Of a DNA stretch of 64,000 bases, positions 50,485-59,082 are shown in pieces. The stretch's first letter is position 1, and every line of letters starts with the position of its first letter. The DNA comes from an uncultured Bryobacterales bacterium. Lineage in GTDB: Bacteria; Acidobacteriota; Terriglobia; Bryobacterales; UBA6623. The stretch is taken from contig OY282420.1 in NCBI GenBank assembly GCA_958295955.1, positions 2,122,435 through 2,186,434 on the forward strand, given 5' to 3'. The position numbers were made by a program, and so were the translations under genes. The notes below the pieces were generated by a model. It was not told the DNA's origin, did not search any database, and saw only the letters and a program-made list of their open reading frames with translations.

Positions 50485-53400
50485 ATGAACTTACCCAACT
50501 TCTCGATCCACCGGCCGGTCACCATCCTGATGACCTGCCTGATCGCCATCCTGCTCGGCGGGATCGCGTTCGTCAATATCCCCGTCGATCTGATGCCCGA
50601 GACGGTCTATCCGACCATCAGCGTGCGCGCGGAGTACGAAGGGGTTGCGCCGGAAGAGATGGAAAACCTCGTGGTGCGTCCGCTTGAAGAAGCATTCGCG
50701 GCCGCGCCCGGCGTCGAGCAGATCGTCAGTTCCGTTTACCAGGGCCTGTGTTACGTGCGCGTCGGCTTCGATTACGACGTCAACGTCGACGAGGCGGCGA
50801 ACGAGTTGCGCGTGCGTCTCGACCGCGCGCGGCGCAACCTGCCCGAAGAGTTGGAACCGCCGACGATGTACAAGTACGACTCGTCGCAGTACCCCATCAT
50901 GTACATGACCGTATCGGCCGCGGACATGGACGCCAAGGAGTTGCGCCACTTCGTCGAAAAGCAGATTCAATACCGTCTCGAACGCGCTCCGGGCGTCGCC
51001 GCCTTCAACGTCCGCGGCGGCCTGCGCCGCGAGATTCACGTCGATTTGAATTTGAAAAAGCTGCGCGCGCTCGATCTTTCGATTGCCCGCGTCGTTCAAA
51101 TCCTGCGGCAGGAGAACATGAACCGCCCCGTCGGCCCGGTGGACGAAGGGCGTTTCGAGGTTCTGCTGCGCACGCGCGGCGAGTTCGAAAGCCTGGATGA
51201 AATCCGCAACGTCGTCATCACCACCCGCAACGGCGTTCCGGTTCACATCCGCGACATCGCGACCGTCGAAGACAGCCACGAGGATTCCGACTACCTGGTC
51301 AGCGTGGACGGCCAACCCGGCGTCCGGCTGTATGTCTATAAGCAGTCGGGGGCCAACACGGTCAAGGTGTCCGAGGCGCTGTGGCGGGAAGTGGACAAAA
51401 TCCACAGGGCGTTTCCCAATATCAGCGTCGAAAAAACCCGCGACAGCGCCGATTTCATCCGCGCCTCGATCACCAACGTCCAACGCGCAGCCATACAGGG
51501 CGGCGGCTTGGCGATCATCGTGCTGCTGTTTTTCCTGCGCAGCGTCTCCAGCACGCTGATTATCGGCGCGGCGATCCCGATTTCGGTGATTTCGACGTTC
51601 GCCCTGATGTACTTCAACGGCTTCACCTTGAACACGGTGTCGTTCGGCGGCTTGGCGCTGGGCGTCGGCATGCTGGTCGATAACGCCATCGTCGTTCTGG
51701 AGAACATCTACCGCCACCGCGAAGACGGCAAAGGCGCCTATCAAGCGTCTCTGGACGGCAGCAAGGAAGTCGCCATGGCGATCACGGCGTCGACGATGAC
51801 GACGGTCGCCGTGTTCGTGCCCGTGCTGTTCATCGGCGGAATGACCGCGCAAACGTTCAAGCAGTTGGCCTACGTCGTCAGTTTCGCCTTGTTCTGCTCG
51901 CTGATCATTGCGCTGACCGTCGTGCCCGCGCTTTGCTCGAAATTGATGGGGCGCCGCCAGGCGAGCGGGGCGCTCGCCGCGATCGCCCGCTGGGCCGGCG
52001 GCGTCCAGGACGATCTCGCCGACTCCTACGGCCGCATGGTCGCCCGGGCGCTCGACCGCAAGGCGTTAGTGACGCTCGGCGCGGCCTTGCTGTTCGCCGG
52101 CTCGATGTACCTGATTCCGTTGATCGGCGTCGAGCTTCAGCCCGAGGTGGACGAGGGCGAGATTCGCGTCAACGTCGAGTTGGAGCCCGGCACGCGCGTC
52201 GAGGTCACCGACAGCGTGATGCAGCAGTTGTGGCGCATCGCAACCGATTACGCCCCCGAGATCGCCACTTCGATGGTGAACTCCGGGGGAACGTCCGGCG
52301 GCTCCGGCGTCGGCGCCAATCAGGGAGAATTGCGCTTCAACCTCGTTCCGCAGGAGCAACGCACGCGCAGCGCGAAGGATATCGCCAACGAGTTGCGTCC
52401 CCTGCTGCAGGTCCATCCCGGAATGCTGGTGCGCACGCGCGTATCGAGCGGGATGTTCCGCCGCGGCCGCGGCGGCAACGACGACGGCGACCGCCTGTCG
52501 GTCGAGATCCGCGGACACAACATCGAAACCGCGGCGCAGTTGGCCGAGACCATCCGCGAAAGGATGTCCACCGTCCCCGGCGTGGCCGAGGCGCAGATCA
52601 GCCAGCGCCCCGGAATGCCTGAAATGCTGGTCGAAGTCGACCGCATGAAAGCGGCCAACATGGGCCTCAACGTCTCGGACATCGCCACGACCCTCGAAAC
52701 CGCGATCGGCGGCACGCGCAGCTCGATGTACCGCCAGGGCGGCGACGAGTTCAACATTCTGGTCCGGCTCCGCGAGGAAGACCGCTTGAACCTGCAGGCC
52801 GTCGGGCAGGTGCCGCTCACGACGCCCGCGGGGCGCACGATTCCGGCCGAAAGCGTGGTCGAGTTGCGCAGGCAGGAAGGCCCGACGTTCATCAGCCGCG
52901 TCGATGCGGAGCGCCGCCTCTACGTCACCGGCGCGGTCACGGACCGCGATCTCGGCAGCGTGATCGGCGACCTCGACGACGCGCTCGGCGGCATCCCGCT
53001 GCCGGAGGGGTTTTCGATCGAGTTCGGCGGCGAATACGAAGAGCAGCAGGAAGCCTTCCGCGATTTGCTGTTCGCCGCCATTCTGGCGCTGGTTCTGGTT
53101 TATATGGTCATGGCTTCGCAGTTCGAATCGCTGCGCGACCCGTTTCTGATCCTGTTCTCGGTGCCGCTGGCCGCAATCGGCGTCGTGTTGATGCTGCTGG
53201 TCACCGAAACTACGTTCAACCAGCAGGCATTCCTGGGGATTATCGTGCTGGTCGGCATCGTCGTCAATAACGCGATCGTGCTGATCGATTACACCAACCT
53301 CTTGCGGCGCGAGCAGCGGATCAATCTGCGCCGGGCGGTTGTGACGGCGGGCAGGCGGCGCTTGCGCCCCATTTTGATGACCACCATCACCACCGTGTTG

Positions 53401-53607
53401 GGACTCGGTCCCATGGCGCTCGGCCTGGGAGAAGGGGCCGAATTGCAGGCGCCGATGGCGCGGGTGGTGATCGGCGGCCTGCTGACTTCCACGCTGATCA
53501 CCTTGATCTTCATTCCGGTGATCTACACCGGACTCGAGGAACGGGTCGAAAGGGCGCGGGAACGGAAACCGGCGGCAGACCCGTTCGAGCCCGCCGCGGG
53601 CGATTAG
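50485..53607 (+). CDS. RND (HAE1-type) efflux permease, first of a pair
   Basis: Inner-membrane proton-driven transporter, 1040 residues, the usual size. It begins MNLPNFSIHRPVTILMTCLI with the first helix, then the DLMPETVYPTISV porter start. The membrane relay region GGLALGVGMLVDNAIVVLEN carries Asp at the first position of the AcrB Asp-Asp pair and Asn at the second, as in many HAE1 members. FRDLLFAAILALVLVYMVMA and the NNAIVLIDYTNLLRRE region complete the second half. Loops around residues 640-680 are Gly/Arg-rich (GMFRRGRGGNDDGDRL). The permease at 54829 is a close relative, suggesting tandem duplication with an insertion between. Confidence 0.95.
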   Translation: MNLPNFSIHRPVTILMTCLIAILLGGIAFVNIPVDLMPETVYPTISVRAEYEGVAPEEMENLVVRPLEEAFAAAPGVEQIVSSVYQGLCYVRVGFDYDVNVDEAANELRVRLDRARRNLPEELEPPTMYKYDSSQYPIMYMTVSAADMDAKELRHFVEKQIQYRLERAPGVAAFNVRGGLRREIHVDLNLKKLRALDLSIARVVQILRQENMNRPVGPVDEGRFEVLLRTRGEFESLDEIRNVVITTRNGVPVHIRDIATVEDSHEDSDYLVSVDGQPGVRLYVYKQSGANTVKVSEALWREVDKIHRAFPNISVEKTRDSADFIRASITNVQRAAIQGGGLAIIVLLFFLRSVSSTLIIGAAIPISVISTFALMYFNGFTLNTVSFGGLALGVGMLVDNAIVVLENIYRHREDGKGAYQASLDGSKEVAMAITASTMTTVAVFVPVLFIGGMTAQTFKQLAYVVSFALFCSLIIALTVVPALCSKLMGRRQASGALAAIARWAGGVQDDLADSYGRMVARALDRKALVTLGAALLFAGSMYLIPLIGVELQPEVDEGEIRVNVELEPGTRVEVTDSVMQQLWRIATDYAPEIATSMVNSGGTSGGSGVGANQGELRFNLVPQEQRTRSAKDIANELRPLLQVHPGMLVRTRVSSGMFRRGRGGNDDGDRLSVEIRGHNIETAAQLAETIRERMSTVPGVAEAQISQRPGMPEMLVEVDRMKAANMGLNVSDIATTLETAIGGTRSSMYRQGGDEFNILVRLREEDRLNLQAVGQVPLTTPAGRTIPAESVVELRRQEGPTFISRVDAERRLYVTGAVTDRDLGSVIGDLDDALGGIPLPEGFSIEFGGEYEEQQEAFRDLLFAAILALVLVYMVMASQFESLRDPFLILFSVPLAAIGVVLMLLVTETTFNQQAFLGIIVLVGIVVNNAIVLIDYTNLLRREQRINLRRAVVTAGRRRLRPILMTTITTVLGLGPMALGLGEGAELQAPMARVVIGGLLTSTLITLIFIPVIYTGLEERVERARERKPAADPFEPAAGD

Positions 53608-53715
53608 CAGGCCGTCGGGACGCCCGGCGGTTGACAGTTGTTAATTGTTTCCGGCCGCGGGCGGGCGCCGTAACCGGCTGCAGCGCCGAACGTCCTTATG
53701 CACGAAGGGGGAATT

Positions 53716-54759
53716 ATGACCGATCGGAACATCGACCGCCGCCAATTTCTGCGCGCTTCGGCGTTGGGCGCCGCGGGGCTTGCCGCCGGCGCCGCCAAGC
53801 AGACCGAGCCTCTCTCGGAAACCCTCGTCGCGCAGCTTTACGCCACTCTGAGCGAAGACCAGAAGCGCGTCATGCACTTCGACTTCGACGATCCGTTGCG
53901 CTCGCGCGTCGAGAACAACTGGCATGTTTCCTCCGCCCGCATCGGACGGTTTTTCAACCGCGATCAACAGGCGCTCATCCAGGACATTTTCTTCGGGATG
54001 CACAACCCCGAGTTCCACAAGCCGCTCGCGCAGCACTTGCGCGACGACGCCGGCGGGCTCGAGGGATACTCCGTCGGGCTGTTCGGCGAGCCCGGCAGCG
54101 GCAAGTTCGAGTTCGTCGTCACCGGCCGCCACATGACCGCGCGCTGCGACGGCGACTCGGTGGACGGCGCGGCGTTCGGCGGGCCGATTTTCTACGGACA
54201 CGAAGGCGACCGGTTTTACGAGCTGCCGACGCATCCCGATAACGTGTACTGGTTCCAGGCGTTGCGCGCCAACGAGGTCTTTCAGGCTCTGGACGGCAAG
54301 CAACGGGAAACGGCGCTGCGCGACCGCCTGCGGCGCGAAACGGGGACGGGAACGGTCGCGCTGCGCGCCGACGCCGAGCGGATTCCCGGCCTGCCGGTCG
54401 CCGATATGAGCCGCGATCAGCGCGGGCTGGTTGACAAGGTGCTCGAAGACCTGCTGCTGCCTTTCCGCGAGCAGGACCGCCTGGAAGCGATGAAGCTGAT
54501 TCGGGAAACCGGCGGGGTCGAGAGCCTCAAGATGTCGTTCTCCGCGGCGCAGGATCTGGGCAACGACGGCGTGTGGGACATTTGGGAGCTCGAAAGCCCC
54601 AACATGGTGTGGCACTTCCGCGGCGCGCCGCACGTCCACACTTACGTCAACATCCAGCGGGAAGCCGGCTGGCAACCGCCGGGAAGCTCCACCGGGCGCG
54701 GCGGCATGCGCGGGCGGGGCGGCGGTTTCGGGCGGCGGGGCCGCGGCCGCCGCGGTTGA
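53716..54759 (+). CDS. Tat-exported DUF3500-like protein between the two RND permeases
   Basis: Protein of 347 residues with a twin-arginine leader (NIDRRQFLRASALGAAGLAA). The body resembles DUF3500: FDFDDPLRSRVENNWHV near the head, the pattern FGEPGSGKFEFVVTGRHMTA followed by GGPIFYGHEG, and MVWHFRGAPHVHTYVNI near the end, with His residues that could bind a metal. It ends in a Gly/Arg-rich tail (GRGGMRGRGGGFGRRGRGRR). The ATG at 53716 is preceded by AAGGGGG at the right spacing and opens the Tat leader. Its position between two permeases of one pump unit suggests a periplasmic accessory or substrate-processing role; the activity is unknown. Confidence 0.72.
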   Translation: MTDRNIDRRQFLRASALGAAGLAAGAAKQTEPLSETLVAQLYATLSEDQKRVMHFDFDDPLRSRVENNWHVSSARIGRFFNRDQQALIQDIFFGMHNPEFHKPLAQHLRDDAGGLEGYSVGLFGEPGSGKFEFVVTGRHMTARCDGDSVDGAAFGGPIFYGHEGDRFYELPTHPDNVYWFQALRANEVFQALDGKQRETALRDRLRRETGTGTVALRADAERIPGLPVADMSRDQRGLVDKVLEDLLLPFREQDRLEAMKLIRETGGVESLKMSFSAAQDLGNDGVWDIWELESPNMVWHFRGAPHVHTYVNIQREAGWQPPGSSTGRGGMRGRGGGFGRRGRGRRG

Positions 54760-54828
54760 TTTAACTTTTCGCGGAGTAACCATCCCGCCGCGGAATTTCG
54801 CCCTAATGGAAGGCGGGTCCGTGCAACT

Positions 54829-57800
54829 ATGAGTCTTCCTGAATTTTCAATCAAACGTCCGGTGACGGTGCTGATGGCCGTCATGATCTGTCTGCTGCTG
54901 GGGGCGATTTCGTTCGTCGAGATTCCCGTCGATCTGATGCCCGAGATCGACTCGCCGACGCTGAGCATCACAACCGACTACGAGGGCGTGGCCCCCGAAG
55001 AAATCGAAACGCTGATCAGCCGCCCGATGGAGCAGATCGTCTCCTCGGCGCCGGGCGTCGAGCGGGTCAGCTCCGAGTCGAGCGAAGGCCGCTCCTCGGT
55101 GCGCGTGGAATTCGCCTACGGAATGGATATCGAAGTTGCCGCAGACGAGGTTCGCTCGCGTCTGGACCGCGGCCGCCGCGCGCTGCCGGACGATGTCGAC
55201 CCGCCCACGATCTTCAAATTCGACGTCACCCAATTCCCGATCATGTTCGTCACCCTGGCCTCTGCCGAGATGGACGCCAAGGAGTTGCGCTCATTCGTCG
55301 AGAAATCGATTCTGTACCGGCTCGAGCGCGTCAAGGGCGTGGGCCAGGTGCGCGTCGGCGGCGGTCTGCGCCGCGAAATTCACGTCGATCTGAACCTCGA
55401 AAAGCTGCGCGCCCTGAATCTCTCCGTCGCGCAGGTCGTGAACACGATCCGCCAGGAAAACATGAACCGCCCCGTCGGGCCGGTCAGAGAAGGCCGCTTC
55501 GACGTGTTGCTGCGCACCAGCGGCGAGTTCGACTCGGTCAACCAGATTTTGAATGTCTCGTTGACCTCGCGGGACGGCGTGCCGGTTTACGTGCGCGACG
55601 TCGCCGAAGTGGAGGACTCCCACGAAGACATCCGGCACTACGTCGGCGTCAACGGCCAGCCGGCGCTGCGCCTGATCCTCTTCAAGCAATCCGGCTCGAA
55701 CACGGTCAAGATTTCCCAATCGGTCTGGGACGAAGTGGAAAAAATCCATAAGGACTACCCGCAAATCAAGATCGAAAAAACGATGGACACCGCGGATTTC
55801 ATCAACTCCGCGATCAACAACGTCAAGGCCGCCGCCGGGGTGGGCGCGGTGTTGGCGGTAGTGGTCCTGCTGTTCTTCCTGCGCAGTTTTTCGAGCACGA
55901 TGATCATCGGCGTGGCGATCCCGATCTCGGTGATCTCGACCTTCTCTTTGATGTACTTCAACGGCTTCACGTTGAACACGGTCTCGTTCGGCGGATTGGC
56001 GTTGGGCGTCGGCATGCTGGTCGACAACGCGATCGTCGTGCTCGAAAACATCTACCGGCACCGGGAGCAGGGCAAGAAACCGAAGGAAGCGGCTCTGACC
56101 GGCAGCAGAGAGGTGGCGATGGCCATCACCGCTTCTACGTTCACCACGATCGCCGTATTCGTCCCCGTACTGTTCATGGGCGGGTACTCGGCGCAAACGT
56201 TCCAGCAATTGGCCTATGTGGTGTCGTTCGCGCTGCTCTGCTCGCTGGCGGTGGGCTTGACGGTGGTGCCGGCGCTTTGCTCCAGGTATTTGGGCAGCGG
56301 CCAAAGCGGTTTTCGCATCTTCAGTCCGCTGCAAAAGGCCATGACCTCGCTCTCGGAATCGTACGGCCACGGCATCCGCTGGGCGCTGGGCAACCGCCTG
56401 CTGGTCACGGCCTTCGCGGCCGGACTGCTCGGCGGCTCGGTATGGCTTTCCGACTATGTCGGCGTGGAACTCGAGCCGCAGGTCGACGACGGACAGATCC
56501 GCGTGAATGTCGAGTTGGAGTCCGGGACGCGCGCCGAAGTCACCAAGGACATCATCGACCGGATGGAGGCATTAGTCGTCGAGCGGGTGCCGGAAGCCGA
56601 ATACATCATGACCGAAGCGGGCAGCGACAGCCCGTTCCGCTCGATCTCTACGCACATCGGCGAGTTGCGCATCACGCTGTCCGATCAGTCGCTGCGCGAG
56701 CGCAACGCCCGCGAAATCACCAACGAGCTCCGCCCGCTGTTGACCGGCATCGCGCCCGGCGTTCAGGTGCGCACGCGCATCTCGGGCGGCAACTTCGGGC
56801 GGCGCCGCGGCGGCGGTGGCGGGGGCGACGGCGACAGACTGCAGGTGGCCATTCGCGGCTATTCCCCGGAAACTACGCAAAGCTTGGCGCTGCAAGCGCG
56901 GGACGCCATGCTCGCCGTGCCCGGAGTGGCGGAAGCCGAAGTCAGCCGCCGGCCGGGGACGCCGGAAATGTTGGTGCGCGTTGACCGCCTGAAAGCCGCC
57001 AGCGTCGGCATGTCGGTCGCCGAGGTCGCGGATACGCTGGAGACGGCCGTCGGCGGGCGCCGCTCGTCCTTCTACCGGGAAGAAGGCGACGAATACGACA
57101 TCGTCGTCCGCCTGCGCGAGGAAGACCGTCTCGATCTCGCGCAGGTCGGGCGCATCCCGCTGCGTACGCCGCGCGGCGAGTTGATTCATGCCGAGGACGT
57201 GGTCCGGCTGCAACGGCAGGAAGGCCCCGTTGAAATCAGCCGCGTCGATCAGGAACGTATCGTGTACGTTTCCGGGACGATCGCCGACCGCGACCTGGGC
57301 AGCATCATCAAAGACCTGGAAGTCGAGCTCGCCAAAATCAACCGCCCCGACGGCTACGAATTCCAGTTCGGCGGCGAATGGGAAGACCAGCAGGAGGCGT
57401 TCAGCGATTTGCTGTTCGCCGCCGTCCTGGCGCTGGTTCTGGTTTACATGGTGATGGCCGCTCAGTTCGAATCCCTGCGGGATCCGTTCATCATCCTGTT
57501 CTCGATTCCGCTGGCCGCGGTTGGCGTGGTGACGATGTTGGTGGCTACGAGCACGACTTTCAACATGCAAGGCTTCCTGGGGGTCATCGTGCTGGTCGGC
57601 ATTGTGGTCAACAATGCGATCGTGCTGATCGACTACACCAACCAATTGCGCCGCGACCACGGCTTCAGCATTCGCGAAGCCGTATCGACCGCCGGCGAGC
57701 GCCGCTTGCGGCCGATCCTGATGACGACCGTGACCACGGTGCTGGGCCTGGTTCCCATGGCGCTGGGAATCGGCGAGGGCTCGGAACTGCAAGTGCCGAT

Positions 57801-57954
57801 GGCGCGAGTCGTGATCGGCGGACTGCTGACCTCGACGCTGATTACCTTGATCTTCATCCCCGTGGTTTACGCCACCTTGGAAGAGCTCACTGAGCGTTCC
57901 TCGCGGCGCCGCGAGGATGTGCTCGGCGAGTTTCAGCCGGTCGAGGGCGATTAG
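54829..57954 (+). CDS. RND (HAE1-type) efflux permease, second of a pair
   Basis: Inner-membrane RND permease of 1041 residues, closely parallel to the one at 50485 from its N terminus (SLPEFSIKRPVTVLMAVMIC) through DLMPEIDSPTLSI, GGLALGVGMLVDNAIVVLEN and LLFAAVLALVLVYMVMAAQF to the C terminus (FQPVEGD). It has a Gly-rich insertion near 655-670 (GGNFGRRRGGGGGGDGDRLQ) that differs in length from the first. No second adaptor is present, so it probably shares the adaptor at 49170 and may form a heteromeric pump with the first permease, as MdtB/MdtC do. Its stop shares TTAG with the stop of the convergent hydrolase gene (57951-57954). Confidence 0.95.
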   Translation: MSLPEFSIKRPVTVLMAVMICLLLGAISFVEIPVDLMPEIDSPTLSITTDYEGVAPEEIETLISRPMEQIVSSAPGVERVSSESSEGRSSVRVEFAYGMDIEVAADEVRSRLDRGRRALPDDVDPPTIFKFDVTQFPIMFVTLASAEMDAKELRSFVEKSILYRLERVKGVGQVRVGGGLRREIHVDLNLEKLRALNLSVAQVVNTIRQENMNRPVGPVREGRFDVLLRTSGEFDSVNQILNVSLTSRDGVPVYVRDVAEVEDSHEDIRHYVGVNGQPALRLILFKQSGSNTVKISQSVWDEVEKIHKDYPQIKIEKTMDTADFINSAINNVKAAAGVGAVLAVVVLLFFLRSFSSTMIIGVAIPISVISTFSLMYFNGFTLNTVSFGGLALGVGMLVDNAIVVLENIYRHREQGKKPKEAALTGSREVAMAITASTFTTIAVFVPVLFMGGYSAQTFQQLAYVVSFALLCSLAVGLTVVPALCSRYLGSGQSGFRIFSPLQKAMTSLSESYGHGIRWALGNRLLVTAFAAGLLGGSVWLSDYVGVELEPQVDDGQIRVNVELESGTRAEVTKDIIDRMEALVVERVPEAEYIMTEAGSDSPFRSISTHIGELRITLSDQSLRERNAREITNELRPLLTGIAPGVQVRTRISGGNFGRRRGGGGGGDGDRLQVAIRGYSPETTQSLALQARDAMLAVPGVAEAEVSRRPGTPEMLVRVDRLKAASVGMSVAEVADTLETAVGGRRSSFYREEGDEYDIVVRLREEDRLDLAQVGRIPLRTPRGELIHAEDVVRLQRQEGPVEISRVDQERIVYVSGTIADRDLGSIIKDLEVELAKINRPDGYEFQFGGEWEDQQEAFSDLLFAAVLALVLVYMVMAAQFESLRDPFIILFSIPLAAVGVVTMLVATSTTFNMQGFLGVIVLVGIVVNNAIVLIDYTNQLRRDHGFSIREAVSTAGERRLRPILMTTVTTVLGLVPMALGIGEGSELQVPMARVVIGGLLTSTLITLIFIPVVYATLEELTERSSRRREDVLGEFQPVEGD

Positions 57955-59042
57955 CCGCCTGCTTCCCGCCCGTTGCCCGCCGGCGCGCCGAAGCCCCGCG
58001 GGATTCCTTCGAGAGCCAGTTCCGTCCAGCGGACATTGAAGCGCTCCCACTCGGCTTCTTCCGGCTCGTCGGTATGGCTGACGGGAAACTCCATGGTTTC
58101 CAGCGGGCATTCGAACCGATTGCGAATCGCGTAAACGGTCGCCGGCGGGACCACGATATCGCGGCGGCCGATGCCCAACAGCGTCGGGCTGCGGATCAGG
58201 GGCGCGAAGTTCATCGAGTCGAAATAGCGCAGCGTATCGCGGACGGCCGCGGCATGGCGCGGCTGTCTTTCGTGGAAGCGCCGCACTTCGACCGCCGAGC
58301 CCGCTCGCGCCAACTCGTTGCGGCCGTCGTGCCAACCGAAAGTGGGCGTGCCGATAGCCAGCAGATCGGCGCGCTGCGTGGCCGCCTGGGCCATGAGCGC
58401 CAGCGCCCCCGAAAAGCTGAAGCCGCGGAATACGAGGGAGCTTGTCCGGCCGCGCGCCAAGCCGTGCCCCACGCGGGCGGCCTGGATGTAATCGCAGACG
58501 GCCCCGCGCAGCATGTGGGCTTCGGGCGATTCGAACCCGGTCAGCATGAAGCCCCACGGCGAGCGCCGCTCCACGGCCTTGCGGGAACGGCCGAAACCGC
58601 GGATATCGACGCCGACCACGTTCAAGCCCTGCAGCGCCCATAACCATTGCACGCTGTAGCGCGAGTTGTAACCGTGCCCATGAACGACCAGCGGGCGGGG
58701 CCGGTCGTCCTGCCAAAAAAGCCGGTAGCCTGCAATCCGTACGCCGCCCCATGAGCGGAACCGCATGTTGCGCAGCTCGAGTTGCCGGTAAGGTTGGCGC
58801 CGGTCCGGCTCGCTTGCGGCCTCGGGGTCGAGAGCATCCAGCTCGCGGACGGTGCGCTTCCAGAAAGATTCGAATGCCGGCGGCGTCGTCAGCGCGGGCC
58901 TCGTTTGCCGGATCGACTCGCTCAGAGCATCCTTCCGTTCCGGCGCTTCGGGCGGCGCGTCCTGCCCGCTCCGGCCGGCCGGAGAAAAAATTATTGATGC
59001 TCTTGATAGGCGCACGAGAACGTAAATTTCGGATGCTACCAT
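57951..59042 (-). CDS. Alpha/beta hydrolase (acetyl-xylan-esterase-like)
   Basis: Cytoplasmic hydrolase of up to 363 residues, similar in layout to the AXE1 family: ALTTPPAFESFWKRTVREL at the head, ARPLVVHGHGYNSRYSVQWL as the oxyanion-strand region, LNVVGVDIRGFGRS, then the nucleophile elbow GFSFSGALAL. The elbow departs from GxSxG because the fifth residue is Ser. The acid is expected in LLGIGRRDIVVPPATVYAIR and the histidine in FPVSHTDEPEE. Start uncertain: the ATG at 59040-59042 leaves an extra N-terminal stretch that overlaps the divergent promoter area, and no closer in-frame ATG is seen. Substrate unknown. Confidence 0.78.
   Translation of the reverse strand: MVASEIYVLVRLSRASIIFSPAGRSGQDAPPEAPERKDALSESIRQTRPALTTPPAFESFWKRTVRELDALDPEAASEPDRRQPYRQLELRNMRFRSWGGVRIAGYRLFWQDDRPRPLVVHGHGYNSRYSVQWLWALQGLNVVGVDIRGFGRSRKAVERRSPWGFMLTGFESPEAHMLRGAVCDYIQAARVGHGLARGRTSSLVFRGFSFSGALALMAQAATQRADLLAIGTPTFGWHDGRNELARAGSAVEVRRFHERQPRHAAAVRDTLRYFDSMNFAPLIRSPTLLGIGRRDIVVPPATVYAIRNRFECPLETMEFPVSHTDEPEEAEWERFNVRWTELALEGIPRGFGAPAGNGREAGG
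58969..58984. repeat. 16-base perfect palindrome near the divergent starts
   Basis: CTCCGGCCGGCCGGAG is its own reverse complement, followed on the plus strand by AAAAAATTATT. It lies within the questionable N-terminal part of the hydrolase gene, 99 bases before the acyltransferase start, and could be an operator. Confidence 0.5.
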
Positions 59043-59082
59043 ACCGCCGCGGTTCGGGATTTCGATTCTCCTGGAGGGCGTT

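Noticed and set aside
53631-53660. TTGACA at 53631-53636 as a promoter for the DUF3500-like gene
   Set aside because: No acceptable -10 hexamer at 16-18 bases downstream; the hexamer alone is expected by chance.
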